From NCBI GenBank assembly GCA_013036095.1, contig JAAXCW010000014.1:1-41742 (forward strand): 41,742 nucleotides of DNA, written 5' to 3'. Both the position numbers and the translations under genes were made by a program. Below, piece after piece: positions 26,426 through 33,979 of this stretch (position 1 is its first letter; each line of letters starts with the position of its first letter). Below the pieces are notes generated by a model. It had not been told where the DNA came from, ran no database searches, and was given only the letters and a program-made list of their open reading frames with translations. The stretch comes from Vulcanimicrobiota bacterium. Lineage in GTDB: Bacteria; Vulcanimicrobiota; Vulcanimicrobiia; Vulcanimicrobiales; Vulcanimicrobiaceae.

Positions 26426-28123
26426 TATTGTGCCCGTCGCGCGCTGTATTTCAACGACAGCTTTATTAAGATCGGTCTGTGCCTGTAACTCGAGGCCGCG
26501 ATTATTGGCGACGGCGATTTCTCGCTGCAGCACGAGGTAAGTCGTGGATTCGCCGGCGCGAAACCGGCGCCGTTCGCTCGCCAGCACAGCCTCGGATGCT
26601 TGACGGGCCGCGCGGGCTGCTCCCAAACGGGCGAGCGCGCTTTGGTAGGCTTGCAACGCGTTGCGCACCTCGACGGTAACGCGCTCGATCGTCGATGCCT
26701 CTCGCACCTGCGCGATCGTCTCTTGCTCTTGCGCGATCGCGAGATTCGCCTTAGCGGTGCGATCCCCGATGGGAAACGAAACAAGCACTCCCGCAGTGTA
26801 GACCGGAAACTTGTTGCCCAACAGATTGCGGATCGACTGATCGAGTCCGCCTGAAAGATACGAAGGGACCGGTGTGTTCGAGGTTGGGATCGGTTGAATG
26901 CGCTGGTTAACGGGCAGTGTTGGGTTGACGGCAGCGATCAGCGCGTTGATGGCCATCAACTGTTGGGCGCTGCTCGCCGCGAACGGACTATTGGCCGGAT
27001 TGGTCGGGATGCCGGAAAATCCGTTGCTTGCATAGCCGGCTTGCACATCCACTTGCGGCTTGGTTTGACTCTGCGCGTAGCGCAGAGTGACATCGGCGGC
27101 CGCGCGCTGCTGACGCAACTGCTCGATCTCGGGGCGGTTTCGGAGCGCGGTCAAAACTAATTCGGTCAGCGAAGGCTCCTGCGGCAGCTGCAACACTTGA
27201 CCGGTGGGCACCAAATTCGCGTTCCAAATCGGGTCGGAAGGATTGTCGCTCAGCAGGCTCTTCAGCTGGTTCTGCAGCGCGCCGACACGCTGTAACGCGC
27301 CATAGATATTTTCTTGGAAGACGGAAATCTGCGTGTTGGCCTGCACGACGTCGATCGGCGCGGAAACGCCTTGCTGCGCCAACCGAACGTTGCTGTGCTG
27401 CTGCGCAACGGTGTCCCGCAGCGCTTGTTCCTGAATCGCAGCATTGCGCCACGCGGCGACCAGATCCCAATAGACGTTCTCGACCTGCGCCACCGTGTCG
27501 GCGGTCGTAATCAGCGCGCCCTGCACGACGCTGCGCTCGTTGATTTGCGCCAGCTGGAGATTGCGCGAGAAGTCGTTGATGCCACGGCCGCGACCCAGCG
27601 GTTGGGAAAAGTTGACGGAAAACACCGTTGGATAGGCGGGATCGAACGCATTAATCGTCGTGTTGTCGTAGGTTTGGCGCCCGGATGCGCTGACGCTATA
27701 CTGCTGCCCGGCGGGCGTCACGCCTTGCGCGCCCGCGCTGACCGACGTCGTACGCTGGACGATCGGTTCGAAATTGGGTCCGGCGAAGAATGCATTTTGT
27801 GGCGCCGCTGTTGCATACTGATACTGCGGCTGCAGCGTGAGGCGGATGTCGTAAGCGCCCTGCGCCGCGGCGATTTGATAGTGCGCGATGCGCCGGTTCG
27901 CTTGCGCGACTTCGAGATCGGGGTTCTTGGAGAGCGCCATCCCCACCGCGTCGGGAAGCGAGATTCCGACGAATGCTTGCTGCGTCACGCCGATAACGTT
28001 CGGAGATGCCGCCGGCAGCGGCGGCGCTTCATACCCGGGTGCGACGTTCGGAATGCGCGGAAGAACCGGGGCAGGCGCGGGCGTCGGCACGGCGGCCACC
28101 GCCAGCAGCAAAGCTAGCAACAC
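26414..28123 (-). CDS. TolC-family outer membrane efflux protein
   Basis: The 569-residue protein starts with a hydrophobic signal sequence (MLLALLLAVAAVPTPAPAP) followed by a Pro-rich linker. It then shows two tandem outer-membrane efflux (OEP) repeats rich in Gln/Ala helices and beta-strand segments such as DIRLTLQPQYQYA and VFSVNFSQPLGRG. The second repeat ends with the usual RRRFRAGESTTYLVLQREIAVANNR...LNKAVVEIQRATG block. A Pro/Asn-rich insert lies at about residues 370-420. It would form the trimeric exit duct across the outer membrane. The GTG at 28123 immediately follows the HlyD stop. It is last in an operon with a TetR regulator, an adaptor and a LolA-like protein. Confidence 0.93.
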   Translation of the reverse strand: MLLALLLAVAAVPTPAPAPVLPRIPNVAPGYEAPPLPAASPNVIGVTQQAFVGISLPDAVGMALSKNPDLEVAQANRRIAHYQIAAAQGAYDIRLTLQPQYQYATAAPQNAFFAGPNFEPIVQRTTSVSAGAQGVTPAGQQYSVSASGRQTYDNTTINAFDPAYPTVFSVNFSQPLGRGRGINDFSRNLQLAQINERSVVQGALITTADTVAQVENVYWDLVAAWRNAAIQEQALRDTVAQQHSNVRLAQQGVSAPIDVVQANTQISVFQENIYGALQRVGALQNQLKSLLSDNPSDPIWNANLVPTGQVLQLPQEPSLTELVLTALRNRPEIEQLRQQRAAADVTLRYAQSQTKPQVDVQAGYASNGFSGIPTNPANSPFAASSAQQLMAINALIAAVNPTLPVNQRIQPIPTSNTPVPSYLSGGLDQSIRNLLGNKFPVYTAGVLVSFPIGDRTAKANLAIAQEQETIAQVREASTIERVTVEVRNALQAYQSALARLGAARAARQASEAVLASERRRFRAGESTTYLVLQREIAVANNRGLELQAQTDLNKAVVEIQRATGTILTR

Positions 28124-29365
28124 TTAATGGACCGCAACGGCGGTTTCGACCGACATGCCGGGGCGCATCGGATATTTTTGCGGATCGGCGTCGTCAATCG
28201 ATATCTTGACGGGAATGCGCTGCGTCACTTTCACGAAGTTGCCCGTGGAGTTTTGCGATGGAACGAGCGCGTAAGTATTCTGTGAAGCCGGATTGATGGC
28301 GATCACGCGGCCGTGGAATGTCACGCCTTTGTATGCGTCGACGTGAATGTCCACGGGCTGCCCCGGATGCATCTCCCCGACCTGCGTCTCTTTATAGTTC
28401 GCCGTAACGAACACGCGGTTCGGAATGAGCGTCAGTAACGGCATTCCGGCACTGACCGTTTGCCCAACCTCGACGTGCTTCTCTCCGACGTAGCCGTCGA
28501 TCGGGGAAGATATCCGCGTATTGGTGAGATTTTGCAGTGCGATCGCAACGGCGGCTTGCGCAGCGGCAACCGAGGCGGGGCTCTGCACGGCCGAAAGCTT
28601 TCCTTGCGCCGTTTGCACGCCGCCCTGCGCAGCGCTGACGCCGGCTTGCGCCGAACTGATGCGCTGCTGCGCGGCATTCATGTTCGCGACCGCGACGTTG
28701 ACGTTATCTTGAGCAGCCGCATATTGGGATTGCGCCGCCGCGTAAGCGGCACGGGCCGAATCGAGCTGTTGCCGCGGAAGATCGCCGCTGTTAACGAGGG
28801 AGAGCGTGCGCTGATAGTCCGCGCGCGCCCGCGTCAAAGCTTGAGCGGCGCCGGGCAGCGCGGCTTGCGCTGCCTGCACTTGCGCCTGCGCCGCCGAAAC
28901 GCCGGCTTGCGCTAACGGAACTTGGGCGGCCGCGCCCTGCACCTCGGCTTGAGCCTGGCTGACGGCGCCCGACCCTTGCTGCACGCCGGCCAGCCGGTTC
29001 TGCATCGCCAATTCCAGGTTCGCGCGAGCTTGATCGAGTCCGGCGCGTTCGGCCGCGCTATCCAATACGATGAGCAGCTGTCCCTTGCGCGTGCGCTGAT
29101 CGGTGTCGATCAAAATCTTGTCTACGCGCTCGCTGATCTTGCTCGTAATGCTGACGGTGTTTGCGTCGACCCGTGCATCGTCCGTGGACTGATGCACCCG
29201 GGCGTAACTATACCACCGCAATCCCCAGATCACGATCAGGACTGCTACGACGATGCCGGCCGCAATAATGAACGGACGGAGATTTCGCTTTGACGTGGTG
29301 ACTTCGACGTTCTCTTCAACCGGAACGTCACCGCGCGTCACGGGCGCCTGCTCGCGAGTGTCCAC
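28124..29365 (-). CDS. HlyD/EmrA-family membrane fusion protein
   Basis: The 413-residue protein has a polar N-terminus, one membrane segment (about residues 31-50) and the EmrA-like STDDARVDAN block. A barrel-sandwich hybrid half is followed by a long Ala/Gln-rich coiled coil (about residues 110-265) made of heptad-like AQA repeats. The second lipoyl half follows (ISSPIDGYVGEKHVEVGQTV), then a beta-barrel domain with VTANYKETQVGEMHPGQPV. It should bridge an inner-membrane pump to the TolC-type channel. EmrA-type adaptors normally work with a DHA2 (EmrB) transporter, which is not encoded next to it. The GTG at 29365 overlaps the regulator's stop by one base (TAGTG). Confidence 0.93.
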   Translation of the reverse strand: MDTREQAPVTRGDVPVEENVEVTTSKRNLRPFIIAAGIVVAVLIVIWGLRWYSYARVHQSTDDARVDANTVSITSKISERVDKILIDTDQRTRKGQLLIVLDSAAERAGLDQARANLELAMQNRLAGVQQGSGAVSQAQAEVQGAAAQVPLAQAGVSAAQAQVQAAQAALPGAAQALTRARADYQRTLSLVNSGDLPRQQLDSARAAYAAAQSQYAAAQDNVNVAVANMNAAQQRISSAQAGVSAAQGGVQTAQGKLSAVQSPASVAAAQAAVAIALQNLTNTRISSPIDGYVGEKHVEVGQTVSAGMPLLTLIPNRVFVTANYKETQVGEMHPGQPVDIHVDAYKGVTFHGRVIAINPASQNTYALVPSQNSTGNFVKVTQRIPVKISIDDADPQKYPMRPGMSVETAVAVH

Positions 29366-29970
29366 TAACCCTTCCTTGCCCCGTTTAAGAATACGTCTAC
29401 CTGAAATTCAACCACCTGGGCCGGCTCCGCCGCGTACTCCTCAGGGAAGCGTTTGCGCCCCATGACGTACGAGAAAACCATGCCCATAAAGAACCGCGCC
29501 AAGAAGAGAGGGTTCCCGGCGAGCTCGCCCTTGGCAATGCGCTTGGCCATGTAGTCGGCGACGATCGTCTTAATCGCAGTCGGCGCGCGCCAGGCTGCCT
29601 CTCCTACGGTGCCGTTGCCGTCCTCTTCCGCCAGCGACATAACAATCAGGTCGCGAACGCTTTCCATGCGCTGCATCAGCGCCGAAGCGATGCGCCGCAG
29701 ATCACGCTCCAAGTCGCCATCCAAGCTCGCGAGCAATTCCTCGAGTTCGCCCGTCCGGCAATAGTGCTCGACGCACGCATCGACCAACGCGTCTTTACTG
29801 CCGAAGTGCCGGAAGAGCGTCGCTTCGTTTACGCCCGCCTGATCGGCAATTTCGCGGGTCGTCGTTCCCCGGCGGCCCTTTGCCGCCAGCAGACTCCGCG
29901 TTGCCGCTAACAGCCGCAGCCGGGTATCTCCCGGTGAACGGTTCACGGTTTGGAGCTGCGGTAGCGCCAC
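29365..29970 (-). CDS. TetR/AcrR-family transcriptional regulator
   Basis: The 201-residue protein has an N-terminal TetR helix-turn-helix (TRLRLLAATRSLLAAKGRRGTTTREIADQAGVNEATLFRHFGSKDAL, 29922-29788) and a helical ligand domain without a recognisable signature. TetR proteins next to efflux genes usually repress them until a substrate binds. The palindrome at 30659-30676 upstream of the operon is a good candidate for its operator, which would make it self-regulated. The GTG start directly abuts the stop of the LolA-like gene. Confidence 0.93.
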   Translation of the reverse strand: MALPQLQTVNRSPGDTRLRLLAATRSLLAAKGRRGTTTREIADQAGVNEATLFRHFGSKDALVDACVEHYCRTGELEELLASLDGDLERDLRRIASALMQRMESVRDLIVMSLAEEDGNGTVGEAAWRAPTAIKTIVADYMAKRIAKGELAGNPLFLARFFMGMVFSYVMGRKRFPEEYAAEPAQVVEFQVDVFLNGARKG

Positions 29971-30636
29971 TTAATTCTTTCGCGTAAAGACGGAATCGGC
30001 GACCGGCACGTTGGTCTTATACCGATCGAACGAGGAATCCGCGACGGCGCGCACGCGGTAGTGCACGTCCACGTGTTGCGAGGCCACCACGTTAAAGCCC
30101 GACTCGTTCCGATAAGACTGCGTCATGGAAATCGAGCCGCCGTTTGTATAATGCCACTCCATCCGGTCCACTTGATATGTCGCCGGGTCGATATACGCGA
30201 CCGTATCTTTGATCTGGTCGCTGTAAATTTTCTTGGTCATCCTCAGAACCAAATACTGCCGTCCGGCGAGGGTTTGGATTCCGCGAAACGCGATATTGGA
30301 GTCGGCTATCCAGCCATTAGGATCCGCGATGTCGGCGAAGAGCTGCTTCATGCCCTTGGCATAAGCCGGAGCGTTGGTAAAAACGACCTCGTAGTTTCCA
30401 GGGCGTTTGTAATACGCGGTGCCATCCAGATGCGGCGATAGGAATGGAAAGCTCGTCATCCGCACCTGCACATGAATTCCGGTTTGGAAAGAGTGCAGCG
30501 ACGGATTACGGGCGTTGATCCGCTTGATCACATCGCCAGCGGTGCGCGGCGCCGACGAACTCTGCGCAAACGCCGGAACTGCCATAAGAGCGGCGGCGGC
30601 AAGCAAGAGAGCGGTAGGGCGCTTAGAAATGCTCAT
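29971..30636 (-). CDS. Exported LolA-like / outer-membrane lipoprotein-sorting-like protein
   Basis: The 221-residue protein begins with a signal peptide (MSISKRPTALLLAAAALMAVPAFAQ) at the ATG at 30636, preceded by a GAGA ribosome-binding element. The mature part is beta-rich and resembles the LolA/LolB-like fold family (COG2834): a start of AGDVIKRINARNPSLHSFQ, then repeating strands such as YLVLRMTKK, VAYIDPATYQVDRMEWHY and a late YRNESGFNVVASQHVDVHYR. LolA-type folds bind lipid chains. As first gene of an efflux operon it might carry a hydrophobic substrate to the adaptor and channel, but this is inference. The 5' extension of the frame is not used because it lacks a signal sequence. Confidence 0.75.
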   Translation of the reverse strand: MSISKRPTALLLAAAALMAVPAFAQSSSAPRTAGDVIKRINARNPSLHSFQTGIHVQVRMTSFPFLSPHLDGTAYYKRPGNYEVVFTNAPAYAKGMKQLFADIADPNGWIADSNIAFRGIQTLAGRQYLVLRMTKKIYSDQIKDTVAYIDPATYQVDRMEWHYTNGGSISMTQSYRNESGFNVVASQHVDVHYRVRAVADSSFDRYKTNVPVADSVFTRKN

Positions 30637-30658
30637 GGGGTTTCTCTCAAAGGTTAAG

Positions 30659-30676
30659 TGCAAGTACTTACTTGCA
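30659..30676. promoter_or_regulatory. Palindromic operator candidate for the TetR-type regulator
   Basis: TGCAAGTACTTACTTGCA is a palindrome with two perfect 8-base arms (TGCAAGTA/TACTTGCA) around a CT centre. It lies 22 bases before the ATG of the LolA-like gene, at the head of the operon that encodes a TetR protein, and 76 bases before the divergent hydrolase gene. Size and position fit a TetR dimer site. Confidence 0.65.
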
Positions 30677-30751
30677 TAACGGGGTTTTCGCCTGCCGGGT
30701 TCCAGGGGCAGGCAGGCGGTCCGGGCGGCCGGGACGGGAAAGACTGCCCCG

Positions 30752-31537
30752 ATGCTGACCCCCGAGGCTGTACTGGCAGACGCAGCGCGCGTTGCACTCG
30801 CACCGGCGGCCTTCGTCATCGTCCGGCTCGACCGGCCAGGCGAACGCATCGCCATCGATGCCGATCATTACTACTATCCCGCAAGCATGCTCAAAACGCC
30901 GCTCGCGCTGGCTGCCTTCACGCTCGTGCAAGACGGCATCATCAATCTCGATGAGACCTACGCAGTCACCCAAGCGAACATGACCGCCAACGACAAAGAC
31001 TCACCGCTCGTCCCGGGATACGTTGCGCCGCTGCATCAACTCATCGAACTGATGCTGACTATTTCCGACAATGTGGCTACAAACGTGCTCTTCGATGCGC
31101 TCGGACGCGAGCGCGCGACGCAGATCGTGCAGCAGCGCTACGGTCTAACGAACACCGCCTTCTATAGAAAGCTCTCCGGCAGCGAACCGCTTATCGTCGA
31201 CCCGGGTTGGGACAAGACGCATCGGAATTCGCACAACGCCGCCGATGCCGCGCGGCTCTTCGAACTCATCGCGCGCGATGAGGTTCCGTTCGCGCGATTG
31301 TTCCGCGGAATCTTAGATCGTCAGCAGTGGAACAATAAACTGCCGGCGGGCCTTTATCCGGGCGACAGATTCGCGCACAAAACCGGCGACACCGATGAAG
31401 TCACCCACGACGGCGGGATTCTGGATACGCAGGAAGGTGCGTCTTACGTGGTGGTCGTGTATACCGGCATGCATTCGACCGACGCCAACAATGCGAAGTT
31501 CGGCCCTTTTATGAGCTCGATCCGCTCGCAGCTTTAA
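30752..31537 (+). CDS. Serine hydrolase of the class A beta-lactamase-like fold
   Basis: The 261-residue protein has the three penicilloyl-serine-transferase motifs in order: SMLK (S45, K48), SDN (105-107) and KTG (210-212). The HNAADAARLFELI helix is in the expected place. The usual ExxLN deacylation motif of true class A beta-lactamases is not evident in the omega-loop region (SGSEPLIVDPGW), and no signal peptide is present before residue 20. A cytosolic esterase- or peptidase-like role, or a wrongly assigned start, is more likely than antibiotic resistance. It is divergent from the efflux operon and shares its 115-base intergenic space. Its 3' end overlaps the convergent HutF-like gene by 29 bases. 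Confidence 0.8.
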   Translation: MLTPEAVLADAARVALAPAAFVIVRLDRPGERIAIDADHYYYPASMLKTPLALAAFTLVQDGIINLDETYAVTQANMTANDKDSPLVPGYVAPLHQLIELMLTISDNVATNVLFDALGRERATQIVQQRYGLTNTAFYRKLSGSEPLIVDPGWDKTHRNSHNAADAARLFELIARDEVPFARLFRGILDRQQWNNKLPAGLYPGDRFAHKTGDTDEVTHDGGILDTQEGASYVVVVYTGMHSTDANNAKFGPFMSSIRSQL

Positions 31538-32750
31538 GCGCTCCGCCGACGAACGTTTCGCGAATTGCTCCCGCCTGCGCGCGGTAGACGAGGGCGTTGA
31601 CGAGCGGCGTCGCCGGCGAGGTCAAACGCTCCAGGTCAACCACCGCGTAATCGGCGAAAGCACCGGCCCGAAAATCGCCGGCATCGATTCCTAGCGCTTC
31701 AGCTCCCATAGACGTACCGAGCCGGAAAGCGCCGGTGGCGCAGAATGCGCCCGCGTCGTTGCGGGCAAGTTTCTGGAGAAACGCCGCCGAGCGCATCTCG
31801 TCGAGGATCGATGCGTTCACGTTGGCGTCGGTTCCTAATCCCACCGGCACGCCGAGATCGAGCAGGCCGGCGACGTCACAGATTCCGTCGCCCAAATACT
31901 GGTTGGTCACGGGGTTGTGAATCACAGACGCACGAGCGTTTGCGAGCAGCTTCTTCTCGTCCGCATCGACATAAATCGCATGAACGGCTACGAGCCGTTC
32001 GTCGACAACGCCGAGAGTTTCGAGCAACCGCAGCGGCGTCATACCGTACCGCGCGACGGTCTGCTCGACTTCGTACGCGGCTTCGCCGACGTGAATTTGT
32101 AATGGACAGTTCGCCTGACGAGCAAATTCGCCGGCCGCGCGGATCATCTCGGGCGATGCGCCGTGCACGGAGTGCGGAGCGACACAGATATTTGCATCGG
32201 GAAAACCCGACATCAATTCGAGCGTACGCGTTGCCGCCGTATCGATCGATTCGCGAAAAGCGGCCGGAGCGGCCGGCGCATCCATCCAACAGCGCGCAAG
32301 CACAAGCCGGATGCCCGTCTCGCGCGCCGCTTGAATCACCGCCTCGGCATGCGCATTGCCGCCGCCGTTGAGATAGAAAAACTCTGCAACGGTCGTGATG
32401 CCGCCGGCCAGCATTTCGCGAAACGCCGTCGCGAATGTGCGCTGCACGTCTTCCGGCGAAAGTCCGGGGACGATGTTATAAAGCGCCTCGTCGCGCCAGC
32501 GCGCAAACGGCAAATCGTCGCCGATGCCGCGCAGCAGTATCTGATACGCGTGGCTGTGTCCATTTATGAAGCCGGGTATAAGCGCAACGCCGGGGCCGTG
32601 CTCGCGGACGGCAGCGTCCGGAAAGCGTTCGCGCAGTTCCTCAAACGGGGCGATCGCCGCAATGCGTTCGCCCCGAATCGCAAAGCAAAAATCGCTGCGC
32701 TCCTCGGCGCTCACGAGCGCCAGACCAGCGCAAACTATGACCGCACTCAC
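31509..32750 (-). CDS. hutF: Amidohydrolase, probable formimidoylglutamate deiminase (HutF-like)
   Basis: HutF converts formiminoglutamate to formylglutamate and ammonia. The 413-residue amidohydrolase has metal motifs INGHSHAYQ, HVGEA and VHAIY, and a late GLGTDANVNASILDEMR with the last metal Asp. The segment with W-R-D-E-ALY, LSPEDVQ and AGGITTVAEFFYLNGGGN, and YLGDGI further on, resemble HutF more than guanine or SAH deaminases. Other members of the ATZ/TRZ group cannot be ruled out. The start GTG at 32750 overlaps the hutI stop as GTGA, so it is part of the hut operon. No hutG (formylglutamate deformylase) is in the window. Confidence 0.68.
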   Translation of the reverse strand: MSAVIVCAGLALVSAEERSDFCFAIRGERIAAIAPFEELRERFPDAAVREHGPGVALIPGFINGHSHAYQILLRGIGDDLPFARWRDEALYNIVPGLSPEDVQRTFATAFREMLAGGITTVAEFFYLNGGGNAHAEAVIQAARETGIRLVLARCWMDAPAAPAAFRESIDTAATRTLELMSGFPDANICVAPHSVHGASPEMIRAAGEFARQANCPLQIHVGEAAYEVEQTVARYGMTPLRLLETLGVVDERLVAVHAIYVDADEKKLLANARASVIHNPVTNQYLGDGICDVAGLLDLGVPVGLGTDANVNASILDEMRSAAFLQKLARNDAGAFCATGAFRLGTSMGAEALGIDAGDFRAGAFADYAVVDLERLTSPATPLVNALVYRAQAGAIRETFVGGALKAASGSSS

Positions 32751-33979
32751 GAGAACCGCCGTCCGCCGCGGAAGACGGCCGCGGCCAAATTGCCTCCGAA
32801 TTGAAATCCGAACTCGTCGGGCGACCCGATTCGGAGCACCACGAAGTCTGCAGGCTCTCCCGCACGAATGCGGCCTGCCTTTGCGCGCAGCGACTTGGCC
32901 GCCGAGATCGTCACGCCGTACAGCGTTTCGGCCGCGCTCAATCCGAAAAGCCGGCGCCCGTAGTTCGCAACGGTTTGCACGTTGAAGCACGGCGAGGTTC
33001 CGGGATTAAAATCACTGGCCAGCGCAACGAACCCGCCGCGTTCAAGAATCGCGCGTACCGGGCAAGGCGGAAGCCCGAGATACATGGTCGTAGCCGGGCA
33101 TGCGACGGTCGCGATATCGCGCGCGACAAGCGCCTCAATATCGTCTTTGCGGATGTAGTTACAATGATCGACGCTGTGCACCCCGGCCCGCGCGGCGGTC
33201 GCCGCCGCCCCGCTGTAAGACATCTCGTCGCAATGCGCGCGCAGTCCGAGATTGTGTGAGCGCGCTGCGGTCAAGTAGCGCAGCGTTTGCGCGGGAGAAA
33301 AAAATCCGGGCTCGCAAAACACATCGGCGTATACCGCACCGCGTGCCCGGGCTTCCGGCAAGACATCCGCGACTAAATAGTCCGTATACGCGTCCGCGTC
33401 GGCGAATTCGGGCGGCACGGCGTGTGCTCCCAGAAACGTCGCGACCAGCCGCGGCAGTCCGGGCCCATCTTTATGCGCATCGATCAGATCGAGCATCTGA
33501 AGCTCTCCGGCTTTCGTCAATGCGTAGCCGGTTTTCACTTCAGCCGTCGTCGTGCCATGCGCGAGCATCAATCTCAGGCGGCCTTCGACGGTTTCCCAAA
33601 ACGCCGATTGGTCCAAAAGCGCTTCGCGCGTTCTTTGCACGGTGTGCAGCATCGTTTCGCCGGCTTCGCGCATCCCGGCAAAAAGCGGATGCGTATGCGC
33701 ATCCACAAATCCGGGCACGATGACGCAGTCGGGGAAGTCGAGCACATCGTCCTTCGACACGCGCATCGAAGATGCGCTGCTCAGCCCTTCGACATGCGCA
33801 TCGAAGATGCGCTGCTCAGGATGACATGTGTCATTGCCACCAACAGCGGCGATAACACCAAAATCGTCAATCAAAATCGAGCCGTGGCGTATCAAGCCGA
33901 GTTGTTCGAAGGTAACCCCATTTTGCGGCGCGTCCGTATCGCAGGTGATGATCGCTCCCGCGCGGACTAAAAGCGCCAA
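32747..33979 (-). CDS. hutI: Imidazolonepropionase
   Basis: HutI hydrolyses imidazolone-5-propionate to formiminoglutamate, the third step of histidine breakdown. The 410-residue enzyme has [15 protein letters not shown] with the metal HTH at 95-97, [28 protein letters not shown] and [12 protein letters not shown]. Residues about 52-77 ([15 protein letters not shown] then [11 protein letters not shown]) are an insertion in the N-terminal beta domain, encoded by two tandem copies of a palindromic repeat. Without them the protein would be about 385 residues. It overlaps hutU by 13 bases and the HutF-like gene by 4. Confidence 0.95.
   Translation of the reverse strand: MALLVRAGAIITCDTDAPQNGVTFEQLGLIRHGSILIDDFGVIAAVGGNDTCHPEQRIFDAHVEGLSSASSMRVSKDDVLDFPDCVIVPGFVDAHTHPLFAGMREAGETMLHTVQRTREALLDQSAFWETVEGRLRLMLAHGTTTAEVKTGYALTKAGELQMLDLIDAHKDGPGLPRLVATFLGAHAVPPEFADADAYTDYLVADVLPEARARGAVYADVFCEPGFFSPAQTLRYLTAARSHNLGLRAHCDEMSYSGAAATAARAGVHSVDHCNYIRKDDIEALVARDIATVACPATTMYLGLPPCPVRAILERGGFVALASDFNPGTSPCFNVQTVANYGRRLFGLSAAETLYGVTISAAKSLRAKAGRIRAGEPADFVVLRIGSPDEFGFQFGGNLAAAVFRGGRRFS
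33751..33826 (-). repeat. Two tandem copies of a nested palindromic repeat within hutI
   Basis: Unit 1 (33751-33784) and unit 2 (33785-33819) are nearly identical, and a GATGACA tail follows. Each contains a perfect stem GCGCATC-GAA-GATGCGC (33761-33777 and 33796-33812). On the other strand each unit reads CCTGAGC, the palindrome, then TCGAAGGG: the dapD repeat with a palindrome added inside. Since each unit is not a multiple of three, the two copies are read in different frames, yet the sum keeps hutI open. Confidence 0.85.

Noticed and set aside
27314..28117. 267-residue plus-strand open frame opposite the TolC-like gene
   Set aside because: Arg-rich translation without motifs. The opposite strand has a signal peptide and efflux-protein features.
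28470..29040. Tandem DNA repeat in the HlyD-like gene
   Set aside because: The repetitive look comes from Ala/Gln-rich heptads of the coiled-coil hairpin, which is normal for the family.
26414..30676. Genomic island or mobile element around the efflux operon
   Set aside because: No integrase, transposase, tRNA or flanking direct repeats are visible, and base composition looks like that of the neighbours.
30752..31537. Antibiotic-resistance beta-lactamase
   Set aside because: The three motifs are shared by many hydrolases of this fold. With no signal peptide and no clear deacylation Glu, resistance is not supported.
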